64,000 bases of DNA from contig JAXGYK010000001.1 of the NCBI GenBank assembly GCA_040772305.1, positions 1-64,000 of the forward strand. The letters are read 5' to 3'. Shown here piece after piece: positions 1 to 9,697 of this stretch. The position numbers and the translations under genes were made by a program. A model generated the notes under the pieces. That model did not search any database and was not told where the DNA came from. It saw only the letters and a program-made list of their open reading frames with translations. Numbering within the stretch: the stretch's first letter is position 1; each line of letters starts with the position of its first letter. The DNA is from Mesolinea sp040772305. Lineage in GTDB: Bacteria > Chloroflexota > Anaerolineae > Anaerolineales > Anaerolineaceae.

Positions 1-354
1 GATAATGGCTGGCTGATGTCCAGAGAACCCCTGGATCTTTCCAATGCTCCTGTACTGCTATTTTTCAACCGGCATAAAGGCTGTGAGTGTGAAATGGTGG
101 TTTACACTGCTGCGGAAAACCAAATCGCCAATTGGTCGGATGAGAATCGCCAAGGTATTTTAATAGTTCGAATTGATTTGGATCGGCGGCCGGACCTGGG
201 AAAACAATTCGATATTATTCGGGCACCGGCTCTGTTTCTGGTCGATACCGATGGCAATGTTCTTATGGGTCAAAAAGAATCGATCTCAGATACCGCTCCA
301 CTTGATCTGGATGCTTTTACAGCAGCAATAGATAAGGTGAAAAATGGAAAATGA
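1..354 (+). CDS. Thioredoxin-fold protein, probably 5'-truncated by the window edge
   Basis: The frame is open from base 1 and the first ATG is at 16 without a visible ribosome binding site, so the true start probably lies before the window. The product has a thioredoxin-like order: a hydrophobic strand (VLLFF), a Cys-rich turn (GCECEM, a CxC rather than the classic CxxC), an acidic strand with IVRIDLD, and RAPALFLVD carrying the cis-proline before the last strands. It overlaps the next gene by 11 bases, and that gene also encodes a thioredoxin-fold protein, so the two are probably co-translated and may act together in thiol redox or metal handling. The specific partner is unknown. Confidence 0.6.
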   Translation, partial: DNGWLMSREPLDLSNAPVLLFFNRHKGCECEMVVYTAAENQIANWSDENRQGILIVRIDLDRRPDLGKQFDIIRAPALFLVDTDGNVLMGQKESISDTAPLDLDAFTAAIDKVKNGK

Positions 355-916
355 TAACCAGTGGTCCTATGATTTACCCCTAGCACTTAGCCAGGCCCGG
401 CAGCTTGGCAAAGGGATACTGCTTCAGTTTCATCGGGATGAATGCGCCGGCTGCAAGAAAATGTACGCAAACACTTACCCGGACGCAGAAGTTCAAAAAG
501 AATTGTTCACATGGTTCGTTCCAGTGCGAATGGATATCATCAAAGACCGGGCCGTTCGATCTCAGTATTCAGCCTATTGGACGCCATCTTTTTACTTATT
601 GGATACCCACGGCAATGTTCATTATCAACAAAATGGTTACCTCAACCCGGAAGATTTACGTATCCTGCTGCGTCTTGGAAAAGCTGCCCTTGATATGCCA
701 CGTGGAAAATACTACGATGTAATTGACTTGATGGACAATGGGTTAGATCTTTTTCCGGATAATCCAAGAGCCGCAACATTGTTATTCACTCGCGGAATGG
801 CAGAATACTTGCTAGGGAAAGAGAAAAGCTCATTTAGGGGTGCCATGACTGAGATTGTTGAACGATACCCAAACAGTCAGGAAGCTCGTATGTGGCCGTG
901 GCTTGATCAGCCATGA
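344..916 (+). CDS. Thioredoxin-family protein with CxxC motif and C-terminal helical extension
   Basis: 190 residues. The N-terminal half has a thioredoxin-like fold with the redox motif CAGCKK near residue 35 and WTPSFYLLD supplying the cis-proline strand. The C-terminal ~70 residues (NPRAATLLFTRGMAEYLL and following) look helical and TPR-like. No signal peptide is visible, so it is probably cytoplasmic. It follows a second thioredoxin-fold gene with overlap and precedes xdhC- and arsC-like genes on the same strand; a role as thiol reductant, for example for the arsenate reductase downstream, is inference from position only. Confidence 0.7.
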   Translation: MENDNQWSYDLPLALSQARQLGKGILLQFHRDECAGCKKMYANTYPDAEVQKELFTWFVPVRMDIIKDRAVRSQYSAYWTPSFYLLDTHGNVHYQQNGYLNPEDLRILLRLGKAALDMPRGKYYDVIDLMDNGLDLFPDNPRAATLLFTRGMAEYLLGKEKSSFRGAMTEIVERYPNSQEARMWPWLDQP

Positions 917-935
917 ATCAACAAGGATGGATCAT

Positions 936-1703
936 ATGTCAGAAGCTATTAGAGAGTTAGCTCAGGCAATTCAAAATAAACGCCCAGCTGCATTAGCGAC
1001 GATTGTGGAGGTAAAAGGCGCCTCGCCAGCAAAGGTCGGCGCTCAACTTGTTATGCTGCCTGATGGAGAGACAGTGGGGACCGTGGGTGGCGGTAAGTTG
1101 GAATCTGAAATTATCAAGATTGCCGAACAAGTGCTTGAAACAAAAACGCCTGCATTACATCATCTTGCGCTAAGAGAAGAAGGTCAGGATTCAATCGGAA
1201 CATTGTGTGGCGGGGAGGTGACGGTTTTCGTCCAAGCCTACTTTCCTCTACCTCGACTGGTAATCGTAGGCGGAGGGCACATCGGTCGCCCACTAAAAGT
1301 CATGGGGGAGGCGGCTGGCTTCGAAGTGGTCGTTGTGGATGTGGCAGCAGGGAAGGATCAGGTTCCCGAATTGGAGCAGGTTACGCTCACGGATGACAGT
1401 TATGTGGTCTTAATCACCACAGATCATATCTCAGATGAGGCCGCTCTCCGTTTTTCGATCAAAAGCCTGGCACCATACATCGGCATGATTGGTAGTTTAG
1501 CAAAATGTAAATCCATATTAGAGCATCTGAGGGCAGATGGCATTCCTGAAGAAGATCTGGATCGCGTATATGCTCCCATTGGATTGGATCTCGGTGGAAC
1601 TAGCCCGCAGGAGATCGCAGTCGCTATCCTGGCAGAAATTATTGCCTGCAGGCAGAAGAAAGGTATTAAAGAACGAATTGTGAAAACAAGACGAATTGGA
1701 TAG
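936..1703 (+). CDS. XdhC/CoxI family protein
   Basis: 255 residues. The N-terminal part matches the XdhC-CoxI domain (ATIVEVKGASPAKVGAQ, TVGGGKLESEI, GTLCGGEVTVF), and the C-terminal part is a Rossmann-like XdhC domain beginning LVIVGGGHIGRPL, with the family-typical IGMIGSLAKC and APIGLDLGGTSPQEIA. Family members insert or sulfurate the molybdenum cofactor of xanthine dehydrogenase-type enzymes. No molybdoenzyme gene lies beside it, so its client is unknown. I chose the ATG at 936 because AAGGA sits about 8 bases upstream; an in-frame ATG at 927 lies too close to that site. It is 9 bases from the arsenate reductase gene. Confidence 0.85.
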   Translation: MSEAIRELAQAIQNKRPAALATIVEVKGASPAKVGAQLVMLPDGETVGTVGGGKLESEIIKIAEQVLETKTPALHHLALREEGQDSIGTLCGGEVTVFVQAYFPLPRLVIVGGGHIGRPLKVMGEAAGFEVVVVDVAAGKDQVPELEQVTLTDDSYVVLITTDHISDEAALRFSIKSLAPYIGMIGSLAKCKSILEHLRADGIPEEDLDRVYAPIGLDLGGTSPQEIAVAILAEIIACRQKKGIKERIVKTRRIG

Positions 1704-1712
1704 AATATACCT

Positions 1713-2141
1713 ATGAATAATCAAAAAAGAAAAATCCTTTTTTTATGTACCGGGAATTCCTGTCGGTCTCAAATGGCAGAGGCGATTGTCAACGCAAAAT
1801 ATGGGGATACGTGGGAAGCCGTTAGTGCAGGCACCCAGCCTGCCGGGTATGTTCATCCCAAAGCGATTCAAGTGCTTCGTGAAATCGGGATTGAACACCA
1901 GGGCACGGCAAAATCCACAGATCAATTTCGCGGGGTTGATTTTGATCTGGTCGTAACCGTTTGTGATGATGCCGCTGAAAACTGCCCGGTCTGGCTTGGA
2001 AAAGGGAAAAGAGTTCATATAGGCTTTCCTGACCCGGCAAAGGCCGAGGGCAGCGATGCTGAAGTTCTAGAAGTATTTCGTGCGATTCGTGACGATATGT
2101 TGATCAGACTGGAAACAATGCTAAGAGAAAGCAGTTTTTAG
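1713..2141 (+). CDS. arsC: Thioredoxin-coupled arsenate reductase (LMW-PTP family)
   Basis: 142 residues. The N-terminal P-loop CTGNSCRSQ (about residues 12-20) and the downstream redox cysteines in TVCDDAAENCP are the signature of ArsC enzymes that reduce arsenate to arsenite through a Cys-Cys-Cys relay recycled by thioredoxin. GFPDPAKAEG supplies the general-acid Asp-Pro. Length is normal. No arsR, arsB or acr3 lies nearby, but two thioredoxin-fold proteins are encoded upstream on the same strand. It is the last gene before the tRNA-fragment boundary at 2461. Confidence 0.9.
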   Translation: MNNQKRKILFLCTGNSCRSQMAEAIVNAKYGDTWEAVSAGTQPAGYVHPKAIQVLREIGIEHQGTAKSTDQFRGVDFDLVVTVCDDAAENCPVWLGKGKRVHIGFPDPAKAEGSDAEVLEVFRAIRDDMLIRLETMLRESSF

Positions 2142-2460
2142 TACACCTAACCACGGTTTTCGAAGATAAATTTTTTGAACGAACGACCTCTTGTGGCAGG
2201 ATTTTCCTCGAGTAACCTTAAAAAATCGCAAACGAACGTATGGACGTAAAGGTAGTGATTTTTGGACGTTCGTTCACTAATTTGCAACCATCGTCCTCCG
2301 GGTCGCGAAAAAACTACTACTTGACCCTGCCATAAAAAGTCGCTATCATACAACTAATAACTCGTAACCAAAGATCCTCCGGCCTCTTCAGAAGAGCGTC
2401 CCTCAGGCTAGGCTAAAATGCGGAGCCTGATTGAAAAACGTTCCGAAACCAGGAAAATCT
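2142..2460. other. Intergenic stretch with an inverted repeat
   Basis: About 320 bases without a convincing gene. A perfect 9-base inverted repeat (GAACGAACG at 2177-2185, CGTTCGTTC at 2267-2275) brackets a region with a second GAACG core and two copies of TGGACGT. This could fold as a hairpin or serve as a protein-binding array. The small reverse-strand ORF here has no recognisable features. The stretch ends at the first tRNA-derived repeat. Confidence 0.4.
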
Positions 2461-2504
2461 CTCATAACCCGGAGGTCAGCGGTTCGAATCCGCTCCCCGC
2501 TACT
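2461..2504 (+). repeat. Initiator-tRNA 3'-half fragment, copy 1 (candidate attachment site)
   Basis: These 44 bases reproduce an initiator tRNA from its CAT anticodon loop (CTCATAA) through the variable loop, a fully paired T arm (AGCGG, TTCGAAT, CCGCT) and the acceptor 3' strand ending TACT. No D arm or 5' acceptor strand lies upstream, so it is not a tRNA gene. The same 44 bases with one substitution recur at 15083-15126. It sits at the junction between Chloroflexota-like and Clostridia-like DNA, as expected of an att site. Confidence 0.7.
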
Positions 2505-2544
2505 GGCTAAGGACTGAGTAGTTAATTCATAATATGTATGGTAT

Positions 2545-2571
2545 GGAAGGGCCTCTCCCTTCCTTTTTTTT
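2545..2571 (+). terminator. Rho-independent terminator
   Basis: A 7-base perfect stem (GGAAGGG/CCCTTCC) with loop CCTCT is followed by a run of eight T, 40 bases after the tRNA fragment. This is where the terminator of an intact tRNA gene would lie. Confidence 0.75.
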
Positions 2572-2731
2572 GTTTAAAAATGACTCTCTCAAAAACGCCA
2601 TATGTAACCTCGATGTAACCACGACCACTTATGATATGTACAAAACTTGTATCAGTGGTGAAATTTGTTGCTATATGAAACAGACACAAACAATCTACAT
2701 AACATCCTCGTTGAGTTAAGGAGAGGTAAAA

Positions 2732-5700
2732 ATGCAAAAGAGAAAGACTAAATTATTTCTGGCAGTAATCTTGATATTGTCATTTATTATGCAAATGACG
2801 TCTCCGCTAGCAGTATTTGCAGGAGATATTGGGGGTACACAAGAACCGGCTGTGACCGAGGGGACTGACTCATCCGCAGGAGAGTCTGGAGATGATCCCA
2901 CGCTTACGCCTACGTCGGCAGGATTATCTACAGAAGAGTCTGGAGATGATCCCACGCTTACGCCTACGCCGGCAGGATTATCTACAGAAGAGTCTGGAGA
3001 TGATCCCACGCCTACGTCTACGCCGGCAGGTGAAGAGCCGACAGCAGGCTCAGGTACAGAAGAGGCTGGAGATGCTCCTACTTCTACTCCTGCTCCTACG
3101 CCTACGTCTACGCCGGCAGGTGAAGAAGATGACGAATCTTCACCAATAGAATACTTGGTTCGTTTCATTTACAACGGCGAGCCCCTTGAAGAAAAGCTGG
3201 TACCACAAGGAGGAACCGTTGATGCCGTAGAGTTTCCGTTGGACATTACAGAGCCGGGCAAAGTATTCAGCCATTGGTCTCTTAAAGAAAGCGGAGCTGA
3301 TGCATTTGACTTCAGTACTCCTATAACCGAGGATATTAATCTATATGCAGTTCTACATGCAGTTATGAAGAACGCATCATGGACTGTATCTTTTGATTTA
3401 GGTGACGGATCTGAAGTTTCCTCCATATCTGTGGAAGACGGGAAAGCGATAGGAGAGCTTCCTGTGCCTGAGCGAGAAGGTTATCGTTTTCAACGCTGGT
3501 CGTTAACCGAGGATGGCACGGATAGCACGGAAATTTCTACAGACTTTTTGGTTACTAAGGACTTAACCTTGTATGCAGTTTGGGAAGAAGAAGCTCTTAG
3601 CAGGGGGCCCGCTAAACAGCCTGCCGGAGAGCCGGCAACAGAATACTTTGTCAGTTTCTTCTATAACGACGTGCTCCTGAAAACAAAAACGGTATCACCA
3701 GGAGGAACGGTTAATGCCGAAGGGGTTCCGCTGAGTATCACGGAACCGGGCAAAGTATTCAGCCATTGGTCTGAAGAAGAAGAAGGCGAGGCTGCATTTG
3801 ACTTCAGTACTCCGATAAACGGGGATACCAATCTATATGCGGTTACGATGGATGCATACATTGTAACTTTTGATTCAAACGGCGGATCCGCGGTTCTCCC
3901 CAAGTATGTGGTAGGCGGAAGTGCGATAGGAACCCTTCCTGTACCTGAGAGAGCAGGTTATGTCTTTCAACACTGGTCATTAACTGAAGGTGGCGCGGCA
4001 ATTTCCGAGTCCTATCAGGTTACTGCCAATACAACCTTGTATGCAGTTTGGGAAGCAAATACCAATACGTCATACAAGGTCGTTTACTGGCTGGAGAATG
4101 CCAATGATGACGGATATACCTTTGAAGAGTTAGTAATTAAAACCGGAATGACCGGAGCCTCCGCAACTTATGATTCCAGGTCATATACCGGTTTTCACTT
4201 CGATCATGCCGATAATAAAACCATTTCGGCAGACGGCGATACGGTTGTGAACGTGTATTACAAGAGAAATGTGTACACATTTACAATTGAACGAAAAGCT
4301 CAATACAGCAATAATTGGTACACAATATCTACCACGCAGCTGAAGTACGGGCAGTCTACAGCGACGCAGTACAATGCTGCCGTAGCGGCGTATCCTTATT
4401 ATTCCTGGTATATTTCGAGAACTTCAAATACTGCCTATTCGGAAGCACCGACTATGCCTAATGCAAACCTGACTGTGCATGGCAGATACTCTGGTTCTAC
4501 TTATCAATACACGGTAGGGTACTATGAACAGGGCACCAACATAGAAATCAAAGACCCTTATTCATTTTACAGCGGATCCGGAAGTCTTAGTTTTACCGAT
4601 GAAGACGGGATCGATATCCCCGGTTTTACCGTAACGCCTCGAAGTCAATGGGACAAACTTCGTCCGAACCAAGTTTCAAAAATTTATTATACAAGAAACA
4701 ACTATACCCTCACATTCAACAAAAACAACGGCGATGATCCGCTGGTAGTCGCTAACATTCCGTTTGGCAGCGATATTTCGAACAAAGACACGACTGGCCT
4801 GACTGCGGATTCGACCTTTGTCCAGAACGGTGTAACATACTATTTTTCAGGATGGTATGACAACTCCGCATGTGAAGGAACTCCGTATACTTTGGCAGGC
4901 AAAACAATGCCGGCACACAATTTAGCTCTTTATGCGAAATGGACAAAGAGAACATACACGGTAACTTTTTATAACACCTCAAACCCTGGTGATGGTGTCT
5001 ACCATACGGAAGGTGATGTAATTCCTTTGCACACCATTCCTCAACCTGCGGATCCACAGGGAGGAGCATTTATAGGCTGGTACTGGTATATAAACGGTTA
5101 TTTTGTACCGTTTGACTTTGATACACCGATATCGGACAATTTCGAACTCTATCCCGTATTTGCGGATCAAACCGCAAACGTTATCTATGATGCCAATGGC
5201 GGTTCCGGAGAAGTACCGGTTGATGGTAACACCTACCTGGTCGGAGCCGAAGCAAGGGTAAAGAGTCCTGCCAGTTTGACTAATCCAGGTCATTTTTTCA
5301 CTGGCTGGTCAGATGGAACAAACACATATCAGCCTGGTCAACTGGCGTCAGTTCCTTCTGGTGGCTTAACCTTATCCGCACAGTGGCAAGAGTGCACATC
5401 TGTAACCTTTACTGGCGAGACTGACAGCAAGGAATACAGTGGATCCGAGCATATTCTGACAGGTATTACACAGTTAGGGCTAAAGGCCGGGCATTCCTAT
5501 ACAGGACTATCTTACGAGGCAAAAGGAACAGATGTTGGCGTCTACAATGGTACATTCAGTGGAACTGTTAAAATCTTAGATGCCAACAATAAGGATGTGA
5601 CTCATCAATATGCAATTAGCTATGATCCCGGCACACTGACCGTTACAGCCAACAGCACAGACCTGACCATAACCGCAACCGGATATAACGGAATCTACGA

Positions 5701-8530
5701 CGGTGCGAACCACAACGGCGTAACCAACGCGACGGCTTCACTGGAAGGTGCGGTCATCACCTACAGCCTGAGCGAAGACGGTCCGTATACATCCGTCATC
5801 CCGCAGGTGCGTAACGTGACCACGGGAACCGTAATCTGGGTCAAAGCAACGAAGGCCAACTACGCAGACGCCAAAACTTCCGTAACGGCCGTAGTGAACC
5901 CGAAGGCTGTGACCTTGACCTCTGCGGATTTAGAGAAAGAATACGACGGTACGGCTCTGACCAACGGCGCAACTCCTTTGGCTACAGAAACCGGCTGGGT
6001 GGACGGAGAAGGTGCAACATATACATTCACCGGCAGCCAGCTGACGGTAGGCGAAAGTGCTAATGCGTTCAGTTATCAACTCGAAGAAGGCACGCTCGCA
6101 GGCAACTACGAGATAAGCAAGAATGAAGGCATGCTGAAGGTCACTGATCGTGCTGAGAAGTATGAGGTAAACGTAGTCGCAAACAGCAATACCGCAATCT
6201 ATGACGGTACAGCCAAGAGTGCCACTGGCTTTGTAACCCTGACCTTTACTGTCAATGGCAATACCTTCACGGTAAGCGGACTGACAACAAGCGATCCTTC
6301 AAGCACTAACGTCGCAACACTTCCCAACGCAATCAGCGGCACCGCGGTTGTTCAGGATGCTGATGGCAATGACGTCACCAGTCAGTTCACGGTTCATACC
6401 CAGAATGGTACGCTGACAATCACGAAACGTCAGGTCACGCTGACAAGCGCAACAGACTCTAAGGTTTATGACGGATCTGCTCTGACGAACAATACCGTGA
6501 CGGTAACCGGTGACGGCTGGGCAACCGGAGAAGGCGCTACCTACGATGTGACCGGCACCCAGACAAATGTCGGCGAAAGCAAAAACACGTTTACCTATAC
6601 CTTGAACCAAGGCACATTGGAAGACAACTACGAGATAAGTAAGAGTGAAGGCTTGCTGACCGTGACCGCACTGACAACCGAAGTCATCGTAACAATCACC
6701 GAGAACAGCGGCACAGAAACATACGACGGCACGGTAAAGACAGTAACCGGTTATACGGTAACCAGTATCAGTAACCCGCTGTACACAGTAAACGACTTCA
6801 CCTTCAGCGGTACAGCCAGCGTGAGCGGCACGGATGCCGGTGTCTACAATATGGATTTGAAGCCTGCTGACTTCACCAACAACAGCACCAACTTCACGGA
6901 TGTTGAGTTTGTGATCGTCGACGGCACGCTGACAATCACTGCTGTGACCGATAAGGTGACGGTAACAATCACCGAGAACAGCGGCACAGAAACATACGAC
7001 GGCACGGTAAAGACAGTAACCGGTTATACGGTAACCAGTATCAGTAACCCGCTGTACACAGTAAACGACTTCACCTTCAGCGGTACAGCCAGCGTGAGCG
7101 GCACGGATGCCGGTGTCTACAATATGGATTTGAAGCCTGCTGACTTCACCAACAACAGCACCAACTTCACGGATGTTGAGTTTGTGATCGTCGACGGCAC
7201 GCTGACGGTGAACCCAAAGGTAGTGACGATCACGACAGGCAGTGCGACTAGGGCATATAACGGCTCGGCTCTGACCAATGCGACAGCGAAGATTGAAGGC
7301 CTCGTAGATGGCGAGAGGGTGACACTCACCGCTACCGGTTCCCAGACCCTAGTGGGCAGCTCGACCAATACCTACGATATTATTTGGGATAACGCAAATG
7401 CTGCAAACTACACCGTGACGGAGAAGCTCGGTACGCTGACGGTCACTGATCGTCCTGAGGATGAGAAGTATGAGATAACCGTAGTCGCAAACAGCAATAC
7501 CGGAAATATCTATGACGGTACAGCTAAGAGCGCGGTTGGCTTTGAAACCCTGACCTTTACCGTCGAGGGCAATATCTTCACGGTAAGCGGACTTGAAACA
7601 AGCGATCCTTCAAGCATTAACGCCGCAACACTTGCCAACGTAATAAGCGGCACCGCGGTTGTTCAGGACGCTGATGGCAATGATGTCACTGATCAGTTCA
7701 CGGTACATACCCAGAACGGTACGCTTGAGATAAAGAAGCGTCAGGTGACGATTACGACGGGCACTGCGGCCAAGGTCTATAACGGGACAGCACTGACCGA
7801 AGGAACAGTGAGCATATATGGTCTTGTCGCTGGCGAGAGTGTGACATTGGCCGCTACCGGTTCCCAGACCGAGGTAGGCAGCTCGCCCAATACCTACGCT
7901 ATTACCTGGGATAACGCAAGAGCTGCAAACTACATCGTGACGGCGAACCTTGGTATGCTCACCGTTACAGCTGCTCCCATCCCCGATCCTGACCCGGATC
8001 CCGATCCAATCCCCGACCCCGACCCGGATCCCGATCCAATCCCCGATCCTGATCCCGACCCGAATCCGGATCCCAATCCAAATCCCGATCCGAAGCCCAA
8101 TCCGGAAAAGGAAGTAGTAGAAACGATCACCATTCCGGAACGAGCAACACCGCTCGCAGACGGAAAGGCATGGGCACTCTTAAACCTGTTGCTGACCATC
8201 CTAACAGGTATTATCATGCTGGTTCTGTGGATTGGTTACTTCACAGGCAAAAAGCGCAAAGATGAAGAGACAGCGACCGAAGCGACAGAGGCCAGTGAAT
8301 ACGAAGACGGAGCTACGCTCAAACGCAAGGGTGTTCTGCGGTTGATAAGCATTATCCCGCTGGTTGTTGCGATAATCGTGTTCATCCTGACGGAAGACAT
8401 GCGCAACCCCATGGTCTTTGTGGACCAGTGGACCATCTGGATGGCAGTTATCGCTGCAGTACAGGTAGTGCTGGCTCTGTTCTGCAAAAAATCCTACAAA
8501 GAAGAAAAGCAAGAAGAAGCAACTGCGTAA
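2732..8530 (+). CDS. Giant cell-surface protein with InlB B-repeats and MBG repeats
   Basis: 1932 residues. The start has a strong AAGGAG site. Residues 1-30 form a signal peptide with likely cleavage after VFA. Residues ~31-135 are a Thr/Pro/Glu-rich linker with three 18-residue repeats. Residues ~140-890 hold several InlB B-like repeats (strand, GY-F-WS turn, TLYAVW end). Residues ~900-1745 hold a chain of MBG-type beta domains (YDG/YNG, GTLTVT), two of them identical. A Pro-Asp rich spacer spans ~1748-1795. Three membrane segments follow at ~1813-1837, 1868-1886 and 1900-1918. There is no LPXTG motif, so it is probably anchored by the C-terminal membrane segments. Such proteins are typical of Gram-positive Clostridia and act in adhesion; the ligand is unknown. 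It is monocistronic, ending at a strong terminator. Confidence 0.88.
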   Translation: MQKRKTKLFLAVILILSFIMQMTSPLAVFAGDIGGTQEPAVTEGTDSSAGESGDDPTLTPTSAGLSTEESGDDPTLTPTPAGLSTEESGDDPTPTSTPAGEEPTAGSGTEEAGDAPTSTPAPTPTSTPAGEEDDESSPIEYLVRFIYNGEPLEEKLVPQGGTVDAVEFPLDITEPGKVFSHWSLKESGADAFDFSTPITEDINLYAVLHAVMKNASWTVSFDLGDGSEVSSISVEDGKAIGELPVPEREGYRFQRWSLTEDGTDSTEISTDFLVTKDLTLYAVWEEEALSRGPAKQPAGEPATEYFVSFFYNDVLLKTKTVSPGGTVNAEGVPLSITEPGKVFSHWSEEEEGEAAFDFSTPINGDTNLYAVTMDAYIVTFDSNGGSAVLPKYVVGGSAIGTLPVPERAGYVFQHWSLTEGGAAISESYQVTANTTLYAVWEANTNTSYKVVYWLENANDDGYTFEELVIKTGMTGASATYDSRSYTGFHFDHADNKTISADGDTVVNVYYKRNVYTFTIERKAQYSNNWYTISTTQLKYGQSTATQYNAAVAAYPYYSWYISRTSNTAYSEAPTMPNANLTVHGRYSGSTYQYTVGYYEQGTNIEIKDPYSFYSGSGSLSFTDEDGIDIPGFTVTPRSQWDKLRPNQVSKIYYTRNNYTLTFNKNNGDDPLVVANIPFGSDISNKDTTGLTADSTFVQNGVTYYFSGWYDNSACEGTPYTLAGKTMPAHNLALYAKWTKRTYTVTFYNTSNPGDGVYHTEGDVIPLHTIPQPADPQGGAFIGWYWYINGYFVPFDFDTPISDNFELYPVFADQTANVIYDANGGSGEVPVDGNTYLVGAEARVKSPASLTNPGHFFTGWSDGTNTYQPGQLASVPSGGLTLSAQWQECTSVTFTGETDSKEYSGSEHILTGITQLGLKAGHSYTGLSYEAKGTDVGVYNGTFSGTVKILDANNKDVTHQYAISYDPGTLTVTANSTDLTITATGYNGIYDGANHNGVTNATASLEGAVITYSLSEDGPYTSVIPQVRNVTTGTVIWVKATKANYADAKTSVTAVVNPKAVTLTSADLEKEYDGTALTNGATPLATETGWVDGEGATYTFTGSQLTVGESANAFSYQLEEGTLAGNYEISKNEGMLKVTDRAEKYEVNVVANSNTAIYDGTAKSATGFVTLTFTVNGNTFTVSGLTTSDPSSTNVATLPNAISGTAVVQDADGNDVTSQFTVHTQNGTLTITKRQVTLTSATDSKVYDGSALTNNTVTVTGDGWATGEGATYDVTGTQTNVGESKNTFTYTLNQGTLEDNYEISKSEGLLTVTALTTEVIVTITENSGTETYDGTVKTVTGYTVTSISNPLYTVNDFTFSGTASVSGTDAGVYNMDLKPADFTNNSTNFTDVEFVIVDGTLTITAVTDKVTVTITENSGTETYDGTVKTVTGYTVTSISNPLYTVNDFTFSGTASVSGTDAGVYNMDLKPADFTNNSTNFTDVEFVIVDGTLTVNPKVVTITTGSATRAYNGSALTNATAKIEGLVDGERVTLTATGSQTLVGSSTNTYDIIWDNANAANYTVTEKLGTLTVTDRPEDEKYEITVVANSNTGNIYDGTAKSAVGFETLTFTVEGNIFTVSGLETSDPSSINAATLANVISGTAVVQDADGNDVTDQFTVHTQNGTLEIKKRQVTITTGTAAKVYNGTALTEGTVSIYGLVAGESVTLAATGSQTEVGSSPNTYAITWDNARAANYIVTANLGMLTVTAAPIPDPDPDPDPIPDPDPDPDPIPDPDPDPNPDPNPNPDPKPNPEKEVVETITIPERATPLADGKAWALLNLLLTILTGIIMLVLWIGYFTGKKRKDEETATEATEASEYEDGATLKRKGVLRLISIIPLVVAIIVFILTEDMRNPMVFVDQWTIWMAVIAAVQVVLALFCKKSYKEEKQEEATA
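2882..3043 (+). repeat. Three tandem 54-bp repeats in the linker of the surface protein
   Basis: Three in-frame 54-base units (2882, 2936, 2990) encode 18-residue ESGDDPTLTPT-type repeats. Units 1 and 2 differ by one base and unit 3 diverges at its end. Copy number is likely variable by slippage. Confidence 0.8.
6689..7206 (+). repeat. Tandem duplication of an MBG domain (period 273 bp)
   Basis: By eye, 6689-6933 and 6962-7206 are identical over 245 bases with a period of 273 bases (91 codons), so the reading frame is kept. Other MBG units in this gene are clearly diverged, so this is a recent duplication or gene-conversion event. Confidence 0.85.
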
Positions 8531-8550
8531 ACCGCACTTGCTGAACTGAA

Positions 8551-8581
8551 AAAAGAGTCCGCCTGAGCGGACTCTTTTTTT
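8551..8581. terminator. Bidirectional rho-independent terminator
   Basis: The stem GAGTCCGC/GCGGACTC with loop CTGA is flanked by A and T runs on both sides. It can end the surface-protein transcript from the left and the pilus-like operon from the right (that operon ends at 8613). Confidence 0.85.
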
Positions 8582-8612
8582 GTTCCTTCCTTGCCGAACT
8601 GCTTCTGTCTGT

Positions 8613-9686
8613 TTATTTGTTTTCAATTTGTCTCAAAAGATATTCCTGAGACATGCTGTAGGTAAGGGCAGTTTGTCTGCTGATCATTCCTTCCCGATAC
8701 AATTTTGCAAGACTGGCATCCATGCTCATCATCCCCTCCGCAGACGAAGTTTGAAGCACAGAGGGAATCTGGTGTGTCCTGCCCTCGCGAATCAAGGTTC
8801 GGATCGCACTGTTACACTGCATGACCTCAAATGCCGGCACAAGCGAACCGTCATCCGCGGGCAGCAGCTGCTGACTGACCACAGCCTGAAGCACCATGGA
8901 GATCTGCATGCGCACCTGTTCCTGTTGTTCAGCAGGATAGGCATCCACCAAGCGGTCAACGGCATTGGCTGCACCCAGGGCATGCAGCGCGGCAAGAATC
9001 AAATGCCCCGTCTCTGCCGCAGTCAGAGCGATTTCGATCGCCTCCATATCCCGCAGTTCTCCGATCAGGATGACATCCGGACTTTGCCGCAACGCCGCAC
9101 GTAAGGCAGACGGATAATTCTCTGTATCAATCATCAGCTCGCGCTGGCTAACGATGCTTTTTTTGTGGCTGTGCAGGTATTCAATCGGATCTTCCAGGGT
9201 AATAATATGCGCGCTGCGCTGCTCATTGATCTTTTCCAATAGGCAAGTCAGCGTTGTCGTCTTTCCGCTCCCCGAAGGACCGGTGACGAGGATCATCCCC
9301 CTTCTCAGCTCTGCCAAATCCAAAACTGTGCGCGGCAGGCGCATCTCCTCCGGATCAGGCAGAGTAAATGCCACTACCCGGATCACTGCCGCGTACGACC
9401 CGCGCTGCTTATACGCGTTTACACGAAAACGAGAAACTCCCTTTAATGCAAACGAAAAATCATCATCTCCTCGCTTCAAAAGCAGTTCCGGATTGCGCTC
9501 TGCCAAGGCATACACGGCAAGGAGGATCTCTCGCGTCAGTGCAGGAGTCAGCTTTTCCTCTCCCCAGTTTTTAACAAGCCGATTTTGCTTGTAGCTGACT
9601 GGACGGCCGGATATGATAAACACATCCTCCACACCCTTTTCCACCATGTCCCTCAACAGCGCTTGTATGTCCATTGTATTGTTCAC
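8613..9686 (-). CDS. pilT: PilT-like type IV pilus retraction ATPase
   Basis: 357 residues. Walker A GPSGSGKTTT lies near residues 136-145, the Asp box LEDPIEY follows, Walker B is VILIGELRD, and the C-terminal AIRTLIREGRTHQI is the PilT-specific motif needed for retraction. The His box reads LHALGAANAVDR in place of the usual LHTNSA form. It is the last gene of a seven-gene reverse-strand operon with GspF-like and pseudopilin-like proteins. No PilB/GspE-type assembly ATPase is encoded in the operon, so PilT would be the only motor here. Confidence 0.88.
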   Translation of the reverse strand: MNNTMDIQALLRDMVEKGVEDVFIISGRPVSYKQNRLVKNWGEEKLTPALTREILLAVYALAERNPELLLKRGDDDFSFALKGVSRFRVNAYKQRGSYAAVIRVVAFTLPDPEEMRLPRTVLDLAELRRGMILVTGPSGSGKTTTLTCLLEKINEQRSAHIITLEDPIEYLHSHKKSIVSQRELMIDTENYPSALRAALRQSPDVILIGELRDMEAIEIALTAAETGHLILAALHALGAANAVDRLVDAYPAEQQEQVRMQISMVLQAVVSQQLLPADDGSLVPAFEVMQCNSAIRTLIREGRTHQIPSVLQTSSAEGMMSMDASLAKLYREGMISRQTALTYSMSQEYLLRQIENK

Positions 9687-9697
9687 TCTGTATTCCT

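Noticed and set aside
2147..2353. Reverse-strand ORF after arsC
   Set aside because: It overlaps the inverted-repeat region, has no family features and no convincing start.
7977..8100. CRISPR-like or tandem array in the Pro-Asp coding stretch
   Set aside because: It is an in-frame low-complexity Pro-Asp spacer of the surface protein with no spacers of unique sequence.
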